A stretch of DNA of 64,000 nucleotides from NCBI GenBank assembly GCA_003963245.1, contig RXJX01000009.1, positions 89,107-153,106 on the forward strand. The letters run 5' to 3'. Below are positions 18,651 through 27,124 of this stretch, in pieces. The number at the start of each line of letters is the position of its first letter. The first letter of the stretch is position 1. The position numbers were made by a program, and so were the translations under genes. The notes under the pieces are model-generated. The model was not told the DNA's origin. It ran no database searches and worked only from the letters and a program-made list of their open reading frames with translations. Source of the DNA: Neisseriaceae bacterium. GTDB lineage: Bacteria; Pseudomonadota; Gammaproteobacteria; Burkholderiales; UBA11063.

Positions 18651-21600
18651 ATGAGATCAAAGCTCAAATTAAAACTTAAAAACAATCTGTTACTCGGATT
18701 GTTAATCTCCGGCGCTCTATACGGCTGTAACGGCTCAGGTGCTAACAACAACGCAACTCAACAAACCGCCAATCAAGGAGCGGTAACTATAGTACCTCTT
18801 CCAGGTCGAGCAAGTCTTAGCTATCTGAAAGATAGCAGTACTGCAAATAATAAAGTACTGAATAGCATAAGCCTCCAAGTATCTGCAGGCACAGATATCA
18901 CCGCAGCAAACAGCGCCGTTACCACGGCCAAAAATATTGCAACGGCAATTGGATTTGGTTCTGAGTTTTTGGGACCTTTAAGCATCTTCACAAGTTTTGC
19001 AGCTTTCTTATCACCGCTACTTAGCCCTAGCCCTAACTATCAGGGAGAAATTAATGTTATCAATAAACAAATTAGTGATATATATAGCCAACTGGACCAA
19101 ATTAAAAATACAGCTGCCACACAAGAGGCTCAAATTCAGCAGGTTAAATATTTTGTCACTGAATTAACCGATCTTACTGCAAATAGCACACTGTATAAAA
19201 TTCAATCAGATTTAGCTTCTATTGCGACAGGCTATATCAGCGGGACTAATCAAGCTACAGGTCTGCCAACAACACAGATAAATGGTAATAGTATCTATCC
19301 CAATTTTATTGAAAACTCTTATCAATCCGCATGTGCAACAACTGAAAGCAATGTACAAAATGGAATAGAAAGTAATTCCGATATGGTCTCATGCATACAA
19401 ACATATGCACAAAGTAATGCTATCACCTCAGTTGCAGGTAATACATCTTATGTAGATAATATGCTCCACGATATTTATCAAAACATCCCAGATTTGACTG
19501 GGTATTCATATGGTCCAGATGCAAACAATCCCGAGGTATGGATATTTGTTAAGATTACATCTGGGACTAATATCAGCAGCTATCTGGGACAATTAAAGCT
19601 TCAACTGCAACAAGAAATAGCCGGTATTCAAGATGGCAGCAAAACTGGAATAACAGTTTCGCAAGCAATAACTGCCTATAATAACAGCATCGTCTTTATG
19701 TATAATCAAATTGCCAGTGGATTACTCCAATCATACACAGTTGCTTCATCCGCAAATTTACTTAATTTCTATAATGCAGTTCATGCATTGTCTAATCAAG
19801 GTCAAGATTTAAACCAGATTAGTATGAGTAACGCAGCCCATGGAACAAAATATTTCTTTGATAAACCAACAACGTGGCCAACAACACAAGCCGCCATAGA
19901 TGCCGCGATCAACAGCGAATCTGCAACCTTTACAAATGTTAACAACAACTTACAAACTTATTTTATTAGTCAGCTAAATGGTCTTGAAACAACCGTATCA
20001 TCTTATATGATATCTGATCCATTTTTACCCAATCAAAAAATACCTGCCGTATTCAATGAATCTCAAACCATTGAGTTAAATGGCTATCAGATCACGCTTC
20101 AGCCGTACGCAACCATTTATAATAATATGCAAAGTGCAAAAGCCTTTATTCAGGAAAATGGTTATGAACGATATAGTGCTCAAGGTAACTATACGGAAAA
20201 CTCCAATATTTATCAGTACAACAGTATCCTTGATTACTCGCAATGCGACTCAACTAGTTGTCCACAAATATTGCCAAATACTACCGAGAGCATGAGTATC
20301 CAAAACGGTTTATTTCAGGTATTTACGGTAGATAACTCCGGCAGTGTAATACCATCAAATGTACTAAATTTGAATGACTGTGACACACCAGCAGCACAAA
20401 ATCCACAGGTGGAAATAGTGCTGGGAAATAAAATTCAATGTACTACACCATTGAGCACAAATACCCGATTAGGTAGCGTAGGTGATTTTAGTTTTGGGAA
20501 TTGGGGTTCCGGAATGCAGTGGAACTCTGGATACGCTGGCGGTCAAAATATATACTCAAACTCTACCTCTTTTTATGATTTTAAATCAAATAGCAATATG
20601 AATATTAGCTCAGACAATAGCTACATTAATTTCAATGGCTCTTATTCAACTGGTAGTGGTAATGTAACCATCTTATTGCCAAATGGCGTAAAAGTTCCAA
20701 TTAGCATCGAAATCAATAATGGTGTACATAATGCGCCATACTATAGCACACAAGATTACATGGCCCTTGGTGCACCTCAGGGAGATAACTTTAATTCAGC
20801 ATTATACTCATGCACAGCAACCTCACATAGCTGGATTAACTGTACAACCATTAATGGAGATTCTTATCAAATCTCGATTATCCAAGAAACAGAATATACA
20901 GGGAAAACCCTACTTTCAGTCACCAATAACAATGATATCTTTATACCAACTGGAAGTTATACTGGAAGCTGTACATATATTGCGACTTTGCCTAATCATG
21001 TAGCAGTTGCTAGTTGTAATAACGGCGGATCTACGTGGCTCGGTTCAAATTATGATTACCTGAATTTTCAGATCGTTAATCCCAATGACACCCTGGACAA
21101 CAACCATGGTTATTTACATAATGCGTCTACTTCAGGAGTTGGCAATGAATATCCAGGGGGAACCTACCTAAATTCTTGTTACTCAATTTATTATGAAAAT
21201 GGTGTAATACATGCACAGTGTAAACTATCAAATGGTAATTGGACAACTGCAAAAGCTCAAGCATCTGTTAGCGCAACATGTACCAACGATAATGGCATCC
21301 TTACATGTCTCTCACCAGGTGTACCTAGTGGCGACTGGGCAAATACTTGTAGCCAAATTAATATCGGAAATACATTCCTCACTGCCAGCTGCAGTGAAGC
21401 TAATGGAGTACAAAAACCAGCTTGGCAATACATTGTCGCAGATAATAACTGCAGCAATCAGAATGGAACCTTGACCTGTAGCAATACGCCATCAAATCCA
21501 GGAGGATTTCCAACTGTTTACACGATTAGCAGTGGATTTAAATTTACCAGAGGCAATTCTTACTCACAATTTGGTACTTATTTTATAACCTTACAATCCG

Positions 21601-21866
21601 ATGGTAATCTAGTCGCATATACGGGTAGCCCTGGAGACATGTCACATGCAATGTGGGCATCATACTCAAATTCTCCAGATACAAGCATTGTAGAAGTTGA
21701 CTTCCAGAATGATGGGAATTTGGTCGCCTATGATGCTAATCATAATGCCAAATGGGCGAGTAGAACTAACGGTAAGGGAGCAACTTTAGAATTTCAAGGT
21801 GATGGCAATATGGTAGTTTATGATAGCAACCATAACGCATTATGGTCTGCTCGAGATTTTATGTAA
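18651..21866 (+). CDS. Large lipoprotein with helical N-terminus and bulb-type lectin C-terminus
   Basis: 1071 residues. Lipobox ALYGC gives Cys26. A hydrophobic stretch at ~97-124 (IATAIGFGSEFLGPL...FLSPLL) is followed by a predicted coiled coil at ~132-172 (INKQISDIYSQLDQIKNTA). The last ~110 residues are a bulb-type (mannose-binding, monocot) lectin with three motif copies: LQSDGNLVAY, FQNDGNLVAY and FQGDGNMVVY, matching QxDxNxVxY. The middle is Asn/Ser/Tyr-rich with many cysteine pairs and no recognised domain. Hydrophobic helix plus coiled coil plus lectin recalls pore-forming toxins, but that is only a shape argument. Preceded by AAAGGA. Likely surface-exposed and sugar-binding. Confidence 0.8.
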   Translation: MRSKLKLKLKNNLLLGLLISGALYGCNGSGANNNATQQTANQGAVTIVPLPGRASLSYLKDSSTANNKVLNSISLQVSAGTDITAANSAVTTAKNIATAIGFGSEFLGPLSIFTSFAAFLSPLLSPSPNYQGEINVINKQISDIYSQLDQIKNTAATQEAQIQQVKYFVTELTDLTANSTLYKIQSDLASIATGYISGTNQATGLPTTQINGNSIYPNFIENSYQSACATTESNVQNGIESNSDMVSCIQTYAQSNAITSVAGNTSYVDNMLHDIYQNIPDLTGYSYGPDANNPEVWIFVKITSGTNISSYLGQLKLQLQQEIAGIQDGSKTGITVSQAITAYNNSIVFMYNQIASGLLQSYTVASSANLLNFYNAVHALSNQGQDLNQISMSNAAHGTKYFFDKPTTWPTTQAAIDAAINSESATFTNVNNNLQTYFISQLNGLETTVSSYMISDPFLPNQKIPAVFNESQTIELNGYQITLQPYATIYNNMQSAKAFIQENGYERYSAQGNYTENSNIYQYNSILDYSQCDSTSCPQILPNTTESMSIQNGLFQVFTVDNSGSVIPSNVLNLNDCDTPAAQNPQVEIVLGNKIQCTTPLSTNTRLGSVGDFSFGNWGSGMQWNSGYAGGQNIYSNSTSFYDFKSNSNMNISSDNSYINFNGSYSTGSGNVTILLPNGVKVPISIEINNGVHNAPYYSTQDYMALGAPQGDNFNSALYSCTATSHSWINCTTINGDSYQISIIQETEYTGKTLLSVTNNNDIFIPTGSYTGSCTYIATLPNHVAVASCNNGGSTWLGSNYDYLNFQIVNPNDTLDNNHGYLHNASTSGVGNEYPGGTYLNSCYSIYYENGVIHAQCKLSNGNWTTAKAQASVSATCTNDNGILTCLSPGVPSGDWANTCSQINIGNTFLTASCSEANGVQKPAWQYIVADNNCSNQNGTLTCSNTPSNPGGFPTVYTISSGFKFTRGNSYSQFGTYFITLQSDGNLVAYTGSPGDMSHAMWASYSNSPDTSIVEVDFQNDGNLVAYDANHNAKWASRTNGKGATLEFQGDGNMVVYDSNHNALWSARDFM

Positions 21867-22016
21867 TCATTTACAATGTTATTTGTACTAGATAGCGCTA
21901 CCGAAATATTTAAATCAATATTAGTTAGTGCTATTACCCAAACAAACTAAAGAAAATCATAAAAACGAGTTTAATCGCAATATAACACCGTACTTATAAC
22001 AATTATTTTGCCCTCA

Positions 22017-22068
22017 ACCGGTCTGAGCATTTTACTTTTCCTACTCTAGGCTCAGTCCGGTCTTTTTT
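22017..22068 (+). terminator. Rho-independent terminator of the lectin lipoprotein gene
   Basis: ACCGGTCTGAGC (22017-22028) pairs with GCTCAGTCCGGT (22050-22061) with one mismatch and is followed by CTTTTTTAA. It lies 150 nt after the stop; the intervening bases show nothing else. Confidence 0.8.
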
Positions 22069-22145
22069 AATTACCACACACGTATGCAATAGAATAATTA
22101 AACTTAAAGTGTAGTACCTAATAAAATATCATCTTACTTCGGCGT

Positions 22146-22913
22146 TTATTTTCTAACCGCCACACCATTATCCGCCAGATAGTTTTTCAAATCAGCAATC
22201 GTCATAATTCCTTTATGGAAAACTGAAGCCGCTAAACCACCAGTTGCACGTGTACGCTGAAATAAGTCTACGAAGTGACTCATTTCACCCGCACCACCTG
22301 ATGCCACTACCGGAATTGTCACAGTTTCCGCCAAAAGTTGGGTCTGTTCCAAATCATAGCCTTTGCGTACGCCATCCTGATTCATACAATTAAGTACAAT
22401 TTCACCTGCACCACGGTTCATAACTTCACGCGCCCACTCAAGTGTATTGCGGCGTGATTTAATCGTTTTATTCTCATCCCCAGTGTATTGCAGCACCTGA
22501 TATTCACCATCCTGATTCCAACTATCAATGCCAATTACCACACATTGGCTACCGAAACGTTTAGCCAGCTCTTCAATTAGATCAGGATTCTCCAACGCCG
22601 GTGAATTAATCGAAATTTTATCCGCACCATTTGCCAGCACTTCTTCTGCCATTGCCAAAGAACGAATCCCACCAGCAACGCAAAAAGGAATATTGATTTG
22701 TTTAGCAACTTCTTTGACCCATTGCCGATCATTATTTGCGGCATTGCTACTGGCGGTTATGGCATAAAATACCAACTCATCCGCACCAGCATCTGAGTAG
22801 CGCTTAGCCAGCTCCAAAATATCACCGACAACTTCGTGATTGCGAAATTGAACACCTTTAACCACTTGCCCATCACGAACATCCAGACAGGGAATAATTC
22901 TTTTTTTTAACAT
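22146..22913 (-). CDS. hisF: Imidazole glycerol phosphate synthase, cyclase subunit
   Basis: 255-residue (beta/alpha)8 barrel that joins PRFAR and ammonia delivered by HisH to give IGP and AICAR. Seen: start [20 protein letters not shown] (catalytic Asp11), [33 protein letters not shown] (second catalytic Asp ~130), [11 protein letters not shown]. Full length. In the window it lies 5.5 kb from hisA upstream and 6 kb from hisIE downstream, although those are its usual operon partners. Its immediate upstream neighbour on the same strand is the GPLG lipoprotein gene (41-bp gap). Confidence 0.97.
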   Translation of the reverse strand: MLKKRIIPCLDVRDGQVVKGVQFRNHEVVGDILELAKRYSDAGADELVFYAITASSNAANNDRQWVKEVAKQINIPFCVAGGIRSLAMAEEVLANGADKISINSPALENPDLIEELAKRFGSQCVVIGIDSWNQDGEYQVLQYTGDENKTIKSRRNTLEWAREVMNRGAGEIVLNCMNQDGVRKGYDLEQTQLLAETVTIPVVASGGAGEMSHFVDLFQRTRATGGLAASVFHKGIMTIADLKNYLADNGVAVRK

Positions 22914-22954
22914 CGTAAAATTATCACTTTCTTGATCAATAAATGCTTCTCAGT

Positions 22955-24748
22955 TTATAGTTTTACCGTTTTAATATAATTACCTTTAATATATGATTGA
23001 TTCAAATAAGTATAAGAACCAGTCACATACAAACGATATACCGACGAAAGACTAAGAGCTGATTTCGTTATTTTAACCACATAGCTGCCTTTAGGTGCAG
23101 TAAATTCAACATAATTAATATAACTATCAGAATTAGACAACGCTATTAATTTACCACTGGTGGTATAAACACCAACATAAATTATATCTGACATGAGCGT
23201 CGTGTCTGGTACTGCTAGCACAGTAACAATCTGATCTTGGCTACTATTTATCGTGTAGCTGTTACTTGTATTATAACCAAGACTACCTTCAACCATAAAA
23301 GATGTATCATTATCAGCCATTTGTGTAGCAAAGCTTTGCGTATAATTCTCATAAACATCAAATGTACGACTAGAATTACTATTATATGGAACACTTAATG
23401 AACGCACTACATTTCCAGCTGTATTAGTGAATTGTCCTGTGCTAGGATTTCTGACAAGACCAGTTGCGCCAATCGTACCCAATGGCCCAAGTGCACCTAC
23501 TGCTCCAAGTGGTCCGGTTGCGCCCAAAATCGACCATAAACCAAAATTGCGTGTATTTGCAGCAAATTGATTGGTACTAAATATCGATCCATTATAATAA
23601 CTTGCATCGGTATATGGTCCATTTTGCCCAAGAGGACCGCTGGCAGATAGTGGACCATTAATCATTGAAAAATAACTATTCCACGAATACGCACCAGAAA
23701 TCCATGCTGAAGGATTCCAGAGATTCGTCCCCAATGGTCCCAGCGGACCTAGTGGACCTAACTGACTAATCGGACCTAAATATCCTAGAGCAGAATTTAC
23801 ACCCAAATAAACTGATAAATCAGAATTAACCGCTGGATAAATCCCCGACATATTAGTATTTTGTGCGGCAACAGTACTTGCTGTCATATATTGGATATTA
23901 CTGCTTGAATAGTTGCTATTCCAACTTAATGACTGATAAGGAATTGCAATCGTTGCATTGCTTATGCTGCCGTTGGAATTGGTATAAGTGTAGCTTAAAT
24001 TTACCGTTCCACTTTGCGAAACAACTGTTGGTGTATAATTCAATGTTAGAACACAGTTTTGCTTGAAATTGGCGCAACTAAATTGACTTGGCCCACTCCA
24101 CCCTGGATTCGTCACTGATAAATTATTAAGTCCTGATGTAATTTGTAAATTAGTTGCATCCTTGCTATTATCAGGGCTAAAAGTAATCGCTACACTCTGG
24201 CTTAGACCAATTAACTCTTGAATTGGAGCTGTTGGAGCTATGGTTGCATTTACATTATTACTAGTTGTTGCAGCATAGTTTAAACTCAAACTACCACTTT
24301 GAGAGCTTGAGGAAGTTAAGGATTTAGTAACAGACTGTGAAGAACTCTCTGAATCAACAAGGTAAGAATATTTGATCGCTAGTTTACCGCTATGCTTAAA
24401 TGATGTCGGCGAATAAGTCAGGTGCAGTACACATGAATTACTTGTATTTAAAGTAGAACAACTAAACTCATCAGACTGCCTCCAATCAGGATTCGCAGCA
24501 AGCAACTCAGATAAATTATCAAATTTAAAATCATTCAAATTACGTTGTGAACTAATCAGCACATCAACAGCCCTACTCCCATTAATTGAAGCATTAATTT
24601 CCTGAGTACCTAAAACAGTAAACTGAACAGTTGCAGTACTAGGTGTGGTGTAGCTATTATTTGTGGTAGTGTTATTCCCAGAATTACAGGCAACAAGAGC
24701 TGAAACACTAAGTATTGTTACAATAAGATTAAATTTTATCTGTTTCAA
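22955..24748 (-). CDS. Surface lipoprotein with Gly-Pro-Leu-Gly repeats
   Basis: 597 residues; lipobox ALVAC gives Cys21. Residues ~40-270 contain two Ig-like beta-sandwich repeats with the pattern F.C.......C.L.L.Y.PT.....G. A low-complexity central region (~320-430) has three clusters of GPLG/GATG/GALG tripeptides, for example QLGPLGPLGPLG, SGPLGQNGP and ATGPLGAVGALGPLG. The C-terminal ~150 residues (YNSNSSRTFDVYENYTQSFA; FTAPKGSYVVKITKSALSL) resemble bacterial pre-peptidase-C-like beta-sandwiches. The Gly-x-x pattern is collagen-like but too short and interrupted to form a clear triple helix. Function unknown; probably exposed on the outer membrane. Confidence 0.7.
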   Translation of the reverse strand: MKQIKFNLIVTILSVSALVACNSGNNTTTNNSYTTPSTATVQFTVLGTQEINASINGSRAVDVLISSQRNLNDFKFDNLSELLAANPDWRQSDEFSCSTLNTSNSCVLHLTYSPTSFKHSGKLAIKYSYLVDSESSSQSVTKSLTSSSSQSGSLSLNYAATTSNNVNATIAPTAPIQELIGLSQSVAITFSPDNSKDATNLQITSGLNNLSVTNPGWSGPSQFSCANFKQNCVLTLNYTPTVVSQSGTVNLSYTYTNSNGSISNATIAIPYQSLSWNSNYSSSNIQYMTASTVAAQNTNMSGIYPAVNSDLSVYLGVNSALGYLGPISQLGPLGPLGPLGTNLWNPSAWISGAYSWNSYFSMINGPLSASGPLGQNGPYTDASYYNGSIFSTNQFAANTRNFGLWSILGATGPLGAVGALGPLGTIGATGLVRNPSTGQFTNTAGNVVRSLSVPYNSNSSRTFDVYENYTQSFATQMADNDTSFMVEGSLGYNTSNSYTINSSQDQIVTVLAVPDTTLMSDIIYVGVYTTSGKLIALSNSDSYINYVEFTAPKGSYVVKITKSALSLSSVYRLYVTGSYTYLNQSYIKGNYIKTVKL

Positions 24749-24793
24749 ATCACATTCGCTTTAATAAAAGTCTAGCATACAAAATAACACAAA

Positions 24794-24818
24794 ACCGCCA
24801 GAAAAACTGACGGTCTTA
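24794..24818 (-). terminator. Terminator of the small secreted protein gene at 24848
   Basis: ACCGTCAG / CTGGCGGT on the minus strand (plus 24807-24814 and 24794-24801, one G-T pair) followed by TTTTGTGTTATTTT. Confidence 0.7.
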
Positions 24819-24847
24819 TAATCTAAATTACCAAGTTATGGTTCTTC

Positions 24848-25135
24848 TTAACGGCAACCAACAACTAAAGATTTAGGATCATTCGTTGCAAAATCACAAC
24901 GAACTAAGTAATCTTGTGGAGATGTACTATAAAATTGAACTTCATATAGTCCAGTAAATTTATCAAAATGTTTTTGATGTTCAAACTGTCTATAGATTAA
25001 GCAGTTATCTTGAACTTCTTGCAATGTAGTTGATGCATAGATTTGCAAATTTCTACATTTTAAATTACTCATATCTAAATCAGTAGCAAAAGCAACTACT
25101 GGCAACAATGATAAACTAAACAATAACTTACGCAT
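24848..25135 (-). CDS. Small secreted cysteine protein, family member A
   Basis: 95 residues with a signal peptide (MRKLLFSLSLLPVVAFA) and a mature part of about 78 residues. It aligns with the protein at 25195: DMSNLKCRNLQIYASTTLQE with DMNNLYCGDLKINSATTLKQ, then GLYEVQF / GMYEVKF, VRCDF and a terminal V(V/N)GCR. Four mature cysteines suggest two disulfides. Start placed at 25135, where AGGAAGG precedes ATG by 6 nt; the in-frame codon at 25156 has no such signal. Function unknown; no database family comes to mind. Confidence 0.75.
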   Translation of the reverse strand: MRKLLFSLSLLPVVAFATDLDMSNLKCRNLQIYASTTLQEVQDNCLIYRQFEHQKHFDKFTGLYEVQFYSTSPQDYLVRCDFATNDPKSLVVGCR

Positions 25136-25194
25136 AACAAACCTTCCTAAGCACAAATGAAATTATGATTAAAATCAATCCAATTTAATTAATA

Positions 25195-25473
25195 TTAACG
25201 ACAACCATTAACTGGGGCAGTTGGTTCATCACGAGGAAAATCACAACGCACTTTATCATTTGTCGCAGAATTTACAAATTTTACTTCATACATACCTAAT
25301 TCATAATTAAAAGTTTTGTCGTATTCTTTTTTAATTTGGCATTTTTCTTCTACTTGTTTTAAAGTAGTAGCAGAATTAATCTTCAAATCACCACAGTATA
25401 AGTTATTCATGTCTAAAGAACCAGCATATGAAACACATGGAAGTACTAAGAGAGATAAAATTAATTTACGCAT
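25195..25473 (-). CDS. Small secreted cysteine protein, family member B
   Basis: 92 residues; signal peptide MRKLILSLLVLPCVSYA, mature part begins GSLDMNNLYCGDLK. Four mature cysteines (NLYC, EEKC, VRCDF, NGCR) occupy the same places as in member A, 39 bp downstream on the same strand, and about one third to one half of residues match. Clearly a tandem duplication. A small hairpin (CTGTCT-acaaac-AGACAG, 25505-25522) lies in its leader. A third, more distant member is at 26806. Confidence 0.75.
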   Translation of the reverse strand: MRKLILSLLVLPCVSYAGSLDMNNLYCGDLKINSATTLKQVEEKCQIKKEYDKTFNYELGMYEVKFVNSATNDKVRCDFPRDEPTAPVNGCR

Positions 25474-25737
25474 AAATAATTTCCTTCATTTAATTAAAAA
25501 CCCACTGTCTACAAACAGACAGCACACATTGCCCTACACAGCCGTCAACTGCGAATTATTATTCCCTATAGCAACATTCTACTCTTTTAACGCGCTCAAG
25601 TCAATACTCACGACATTGTGTAAATACGTTATTTATGAAGCAAATTACATAACCTTTCTGAAATTAAATCAAAATGAAAATGCACAAATAAAACCTTATA
25701 AATCAGCATATTAAACAATAGAAAAATCTAATATAAT

Positions 25738-26793
25738 TTAATCATTTAAAGTAGGATAATCAGTATAACCCTCCGCACCACCACCATGAAATAACTCAGG
25801 TTTTGGCTGGTTTAGTGTTGCATTATGTCTAAAACGTTGCACCAAATCTGGGTTGGCAATATAGGCTTGCCCCCACGCAGCAGCATCAGCATGTCCGGCA
25901 GTAATTTCAGTTTCCGCAGCTTCTTTAGTAAGTTGTTGATTAATAATATAGACTCCACCAAACTCTTGTTTAAGCTTTATATGAAGATTATCATCGCTCA
26001 AAACCGCACGAGAGCAAATAAATGCAAGCTTACGTCGACCAAGCTCACGAGCTACATAGCTAAAAGTTTCCAGTGGCGTTGAATCTCCCATAGATTGAGC
26101 GTCACAACGTGGGGATAGGTGCATTCCAACCCGATCAGCACCCCATACCTCACAAACAGCATCAGTAACTTCCAGCATTAGACGCGCGCGATTAATAATT
26201 GTGCCACCATATTCATCATCACGCTGATTACAATTATCCTGCAAAAATTGATCCAATAGATAACCATTTGCTCCGTGAATCTCCACACCATCAAAGCCAG
26301 CTAATTGAGCATTAATTGCACCTTGTTTGTAATCAGCAACGACTTGCTTAATTTCTGCAATGGTCAATGCGCGAGGAACTTCGTATGGTTTGATTGGACG
26401 AACGAGACTGGGATGTCCATCAGCAGCAATCGCACTTGCCGATACTGGCTGTGCACCATTTAAAAAGCTTGAATCAGACAAGCGTCCAACATGCCAGAGC
26501 TGTAATACCATCTTACCGCCAGCATTATGAACAGCATCTGTAATTTTTCTCCATCCCGCGATTTGCTCTTCAGACCATATTCCGGGGGTATCGGGATAGC
26601 CAACGCCCATTGGACAAATTGACGTCGCTTCGCTAATGATCAAACCAGCACTTGCACGCTGCGTATAGTACTCAACCATCAAGTCATTGGGAACTCTTCC
26701 CTCACTCGCTCGACAACGGGTTAATGGAGCCATAATAATACGGTTATTTAATTCAAGAGCTCCAGCGTTTAGAGGTGTAAACAATACTGACAT
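25738..26793 (-). CDS. Old-yellow-enzyme family NADH:flavin oxidoreductase (N-ethylmaleimide reductase-like)
   Basis: 351-residue FMN-dependent TIM barrel that reduces activated C=C bonds. Landmarks: LFTPLNAGALELNNRIIMAP at the N-terminus, WHVGRLS near 100, the substrate-binding pair in EIHGANGYLLDQFLQ (His ~172, Asn ~175), QRDDEYGG, and RVGMHLSP. Family members act in detoxification of electrophiles; the true substrate is not evident. It lies 12 bp downstream of the small secreted gene at 26806, possibly in the same transcript as hisA and the MFS transporter. Confidence 0.92.
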   Translation of the reverse strand: MSVLFTPLNAGALELNNRIIMAPLTRCRASEGRVPNDLMVEYYTQRASAGLIISEATSICPMGVGYPDTPGIWSEEQIAGWRKITDAVHNAGGKMVLQLWHVGRLSDSSFLNGAQPVSASAIAADGHPSLVRPIKPYEVPRALTIAEIKQVVADYKQGAINAQLAGFDGVEIHGANGYLLDQFLQDNCNQRDDEYGGTIINRARLMLEVTDAVCEVWGADRVGMHLSPRCDAQSMGDSTPLETFSYVARELGRRKLAFICSRAVLSDDNLHIKLKQEFGGVYIINQQLTKEAAETEITAGHADAAAWGQAYIANPDLVQRFRHNATLNQPKPELFHGGGAEGYTDYPTLND

Positions 26794-26805
26794 ATATATT
26801 CCTTT

Positions 26806-27099
26806 TCAATCATCAATATAACATTGATCTAATTTACCGTTCAAAAAATAACAATCGACAATGCCTGCCTCTTCTGTCTTAACCCTTAATAAAGTTTCAC
26901 CATCAGAATTCAGCGCCTGTTGAACCACTGTACAATAACTTAATACGTCGCTAACCGATGAACCATTTATTAAAGTATAACGCCCACAACTAACATTATC
27001 ATTTCCTAAGAATAAGCTTTCATGTCCATAATTAATGACTACCGCAGCACTAGAGAGTCTAGCTAACATAATAAATAATAAAATTAATAAGTTACGCAT
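26806..27099 (-). CDS. Small secreted cysteine protein, family member C (divergent)
   Basis: 97 residues; signal peptide MRNLLILLFIMLARLSSA. Four mature cysteines in the order seen in members A and B: NVSCGRYTLINGSSVSDV, YCTVVQQ, IVDCYF, QCYIDD. Overall similarity is low but the spacing, length, MR(K/N)L start and the ‘C-G/x-x-x-I-x-x-x-[ST]-[ST]-x-x-[DE]-V’ pattern fit a common origin (inference). AGAGGTGG lies upstream of the ATG. It sits between the MFS transporter (25-bp gap) and the Old-yellow-enzyme gene (12-bp gap). Confidence 0.6.
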   Translation of the reverse strand: MRNLLILLFIMLARLSSAAVVINYGHESLFLGNDNVSCGRYTLINGSSVSDVLSYCTVVQQALNSDGETLLRVKTEEAGIVDCYFLNGKLDQCYIDD

Positions 27100-27124
27100 A
27101 GCACCACCTCTAGAGATTAGTTGA

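Noticed and set aside
20719..21474. Plus-strand frames of 94 and 87 residues
   Set aside because: Out-of-frame shadows inside the 1071-residue lectin lipoprotein.
25316..25714. 132-residue plus-strand open frame reaching into an intergenic region
   Set aside because: Half of it is antisense to the small secreted gene at 25195; no ribosome-binding site and no coherent protein features.
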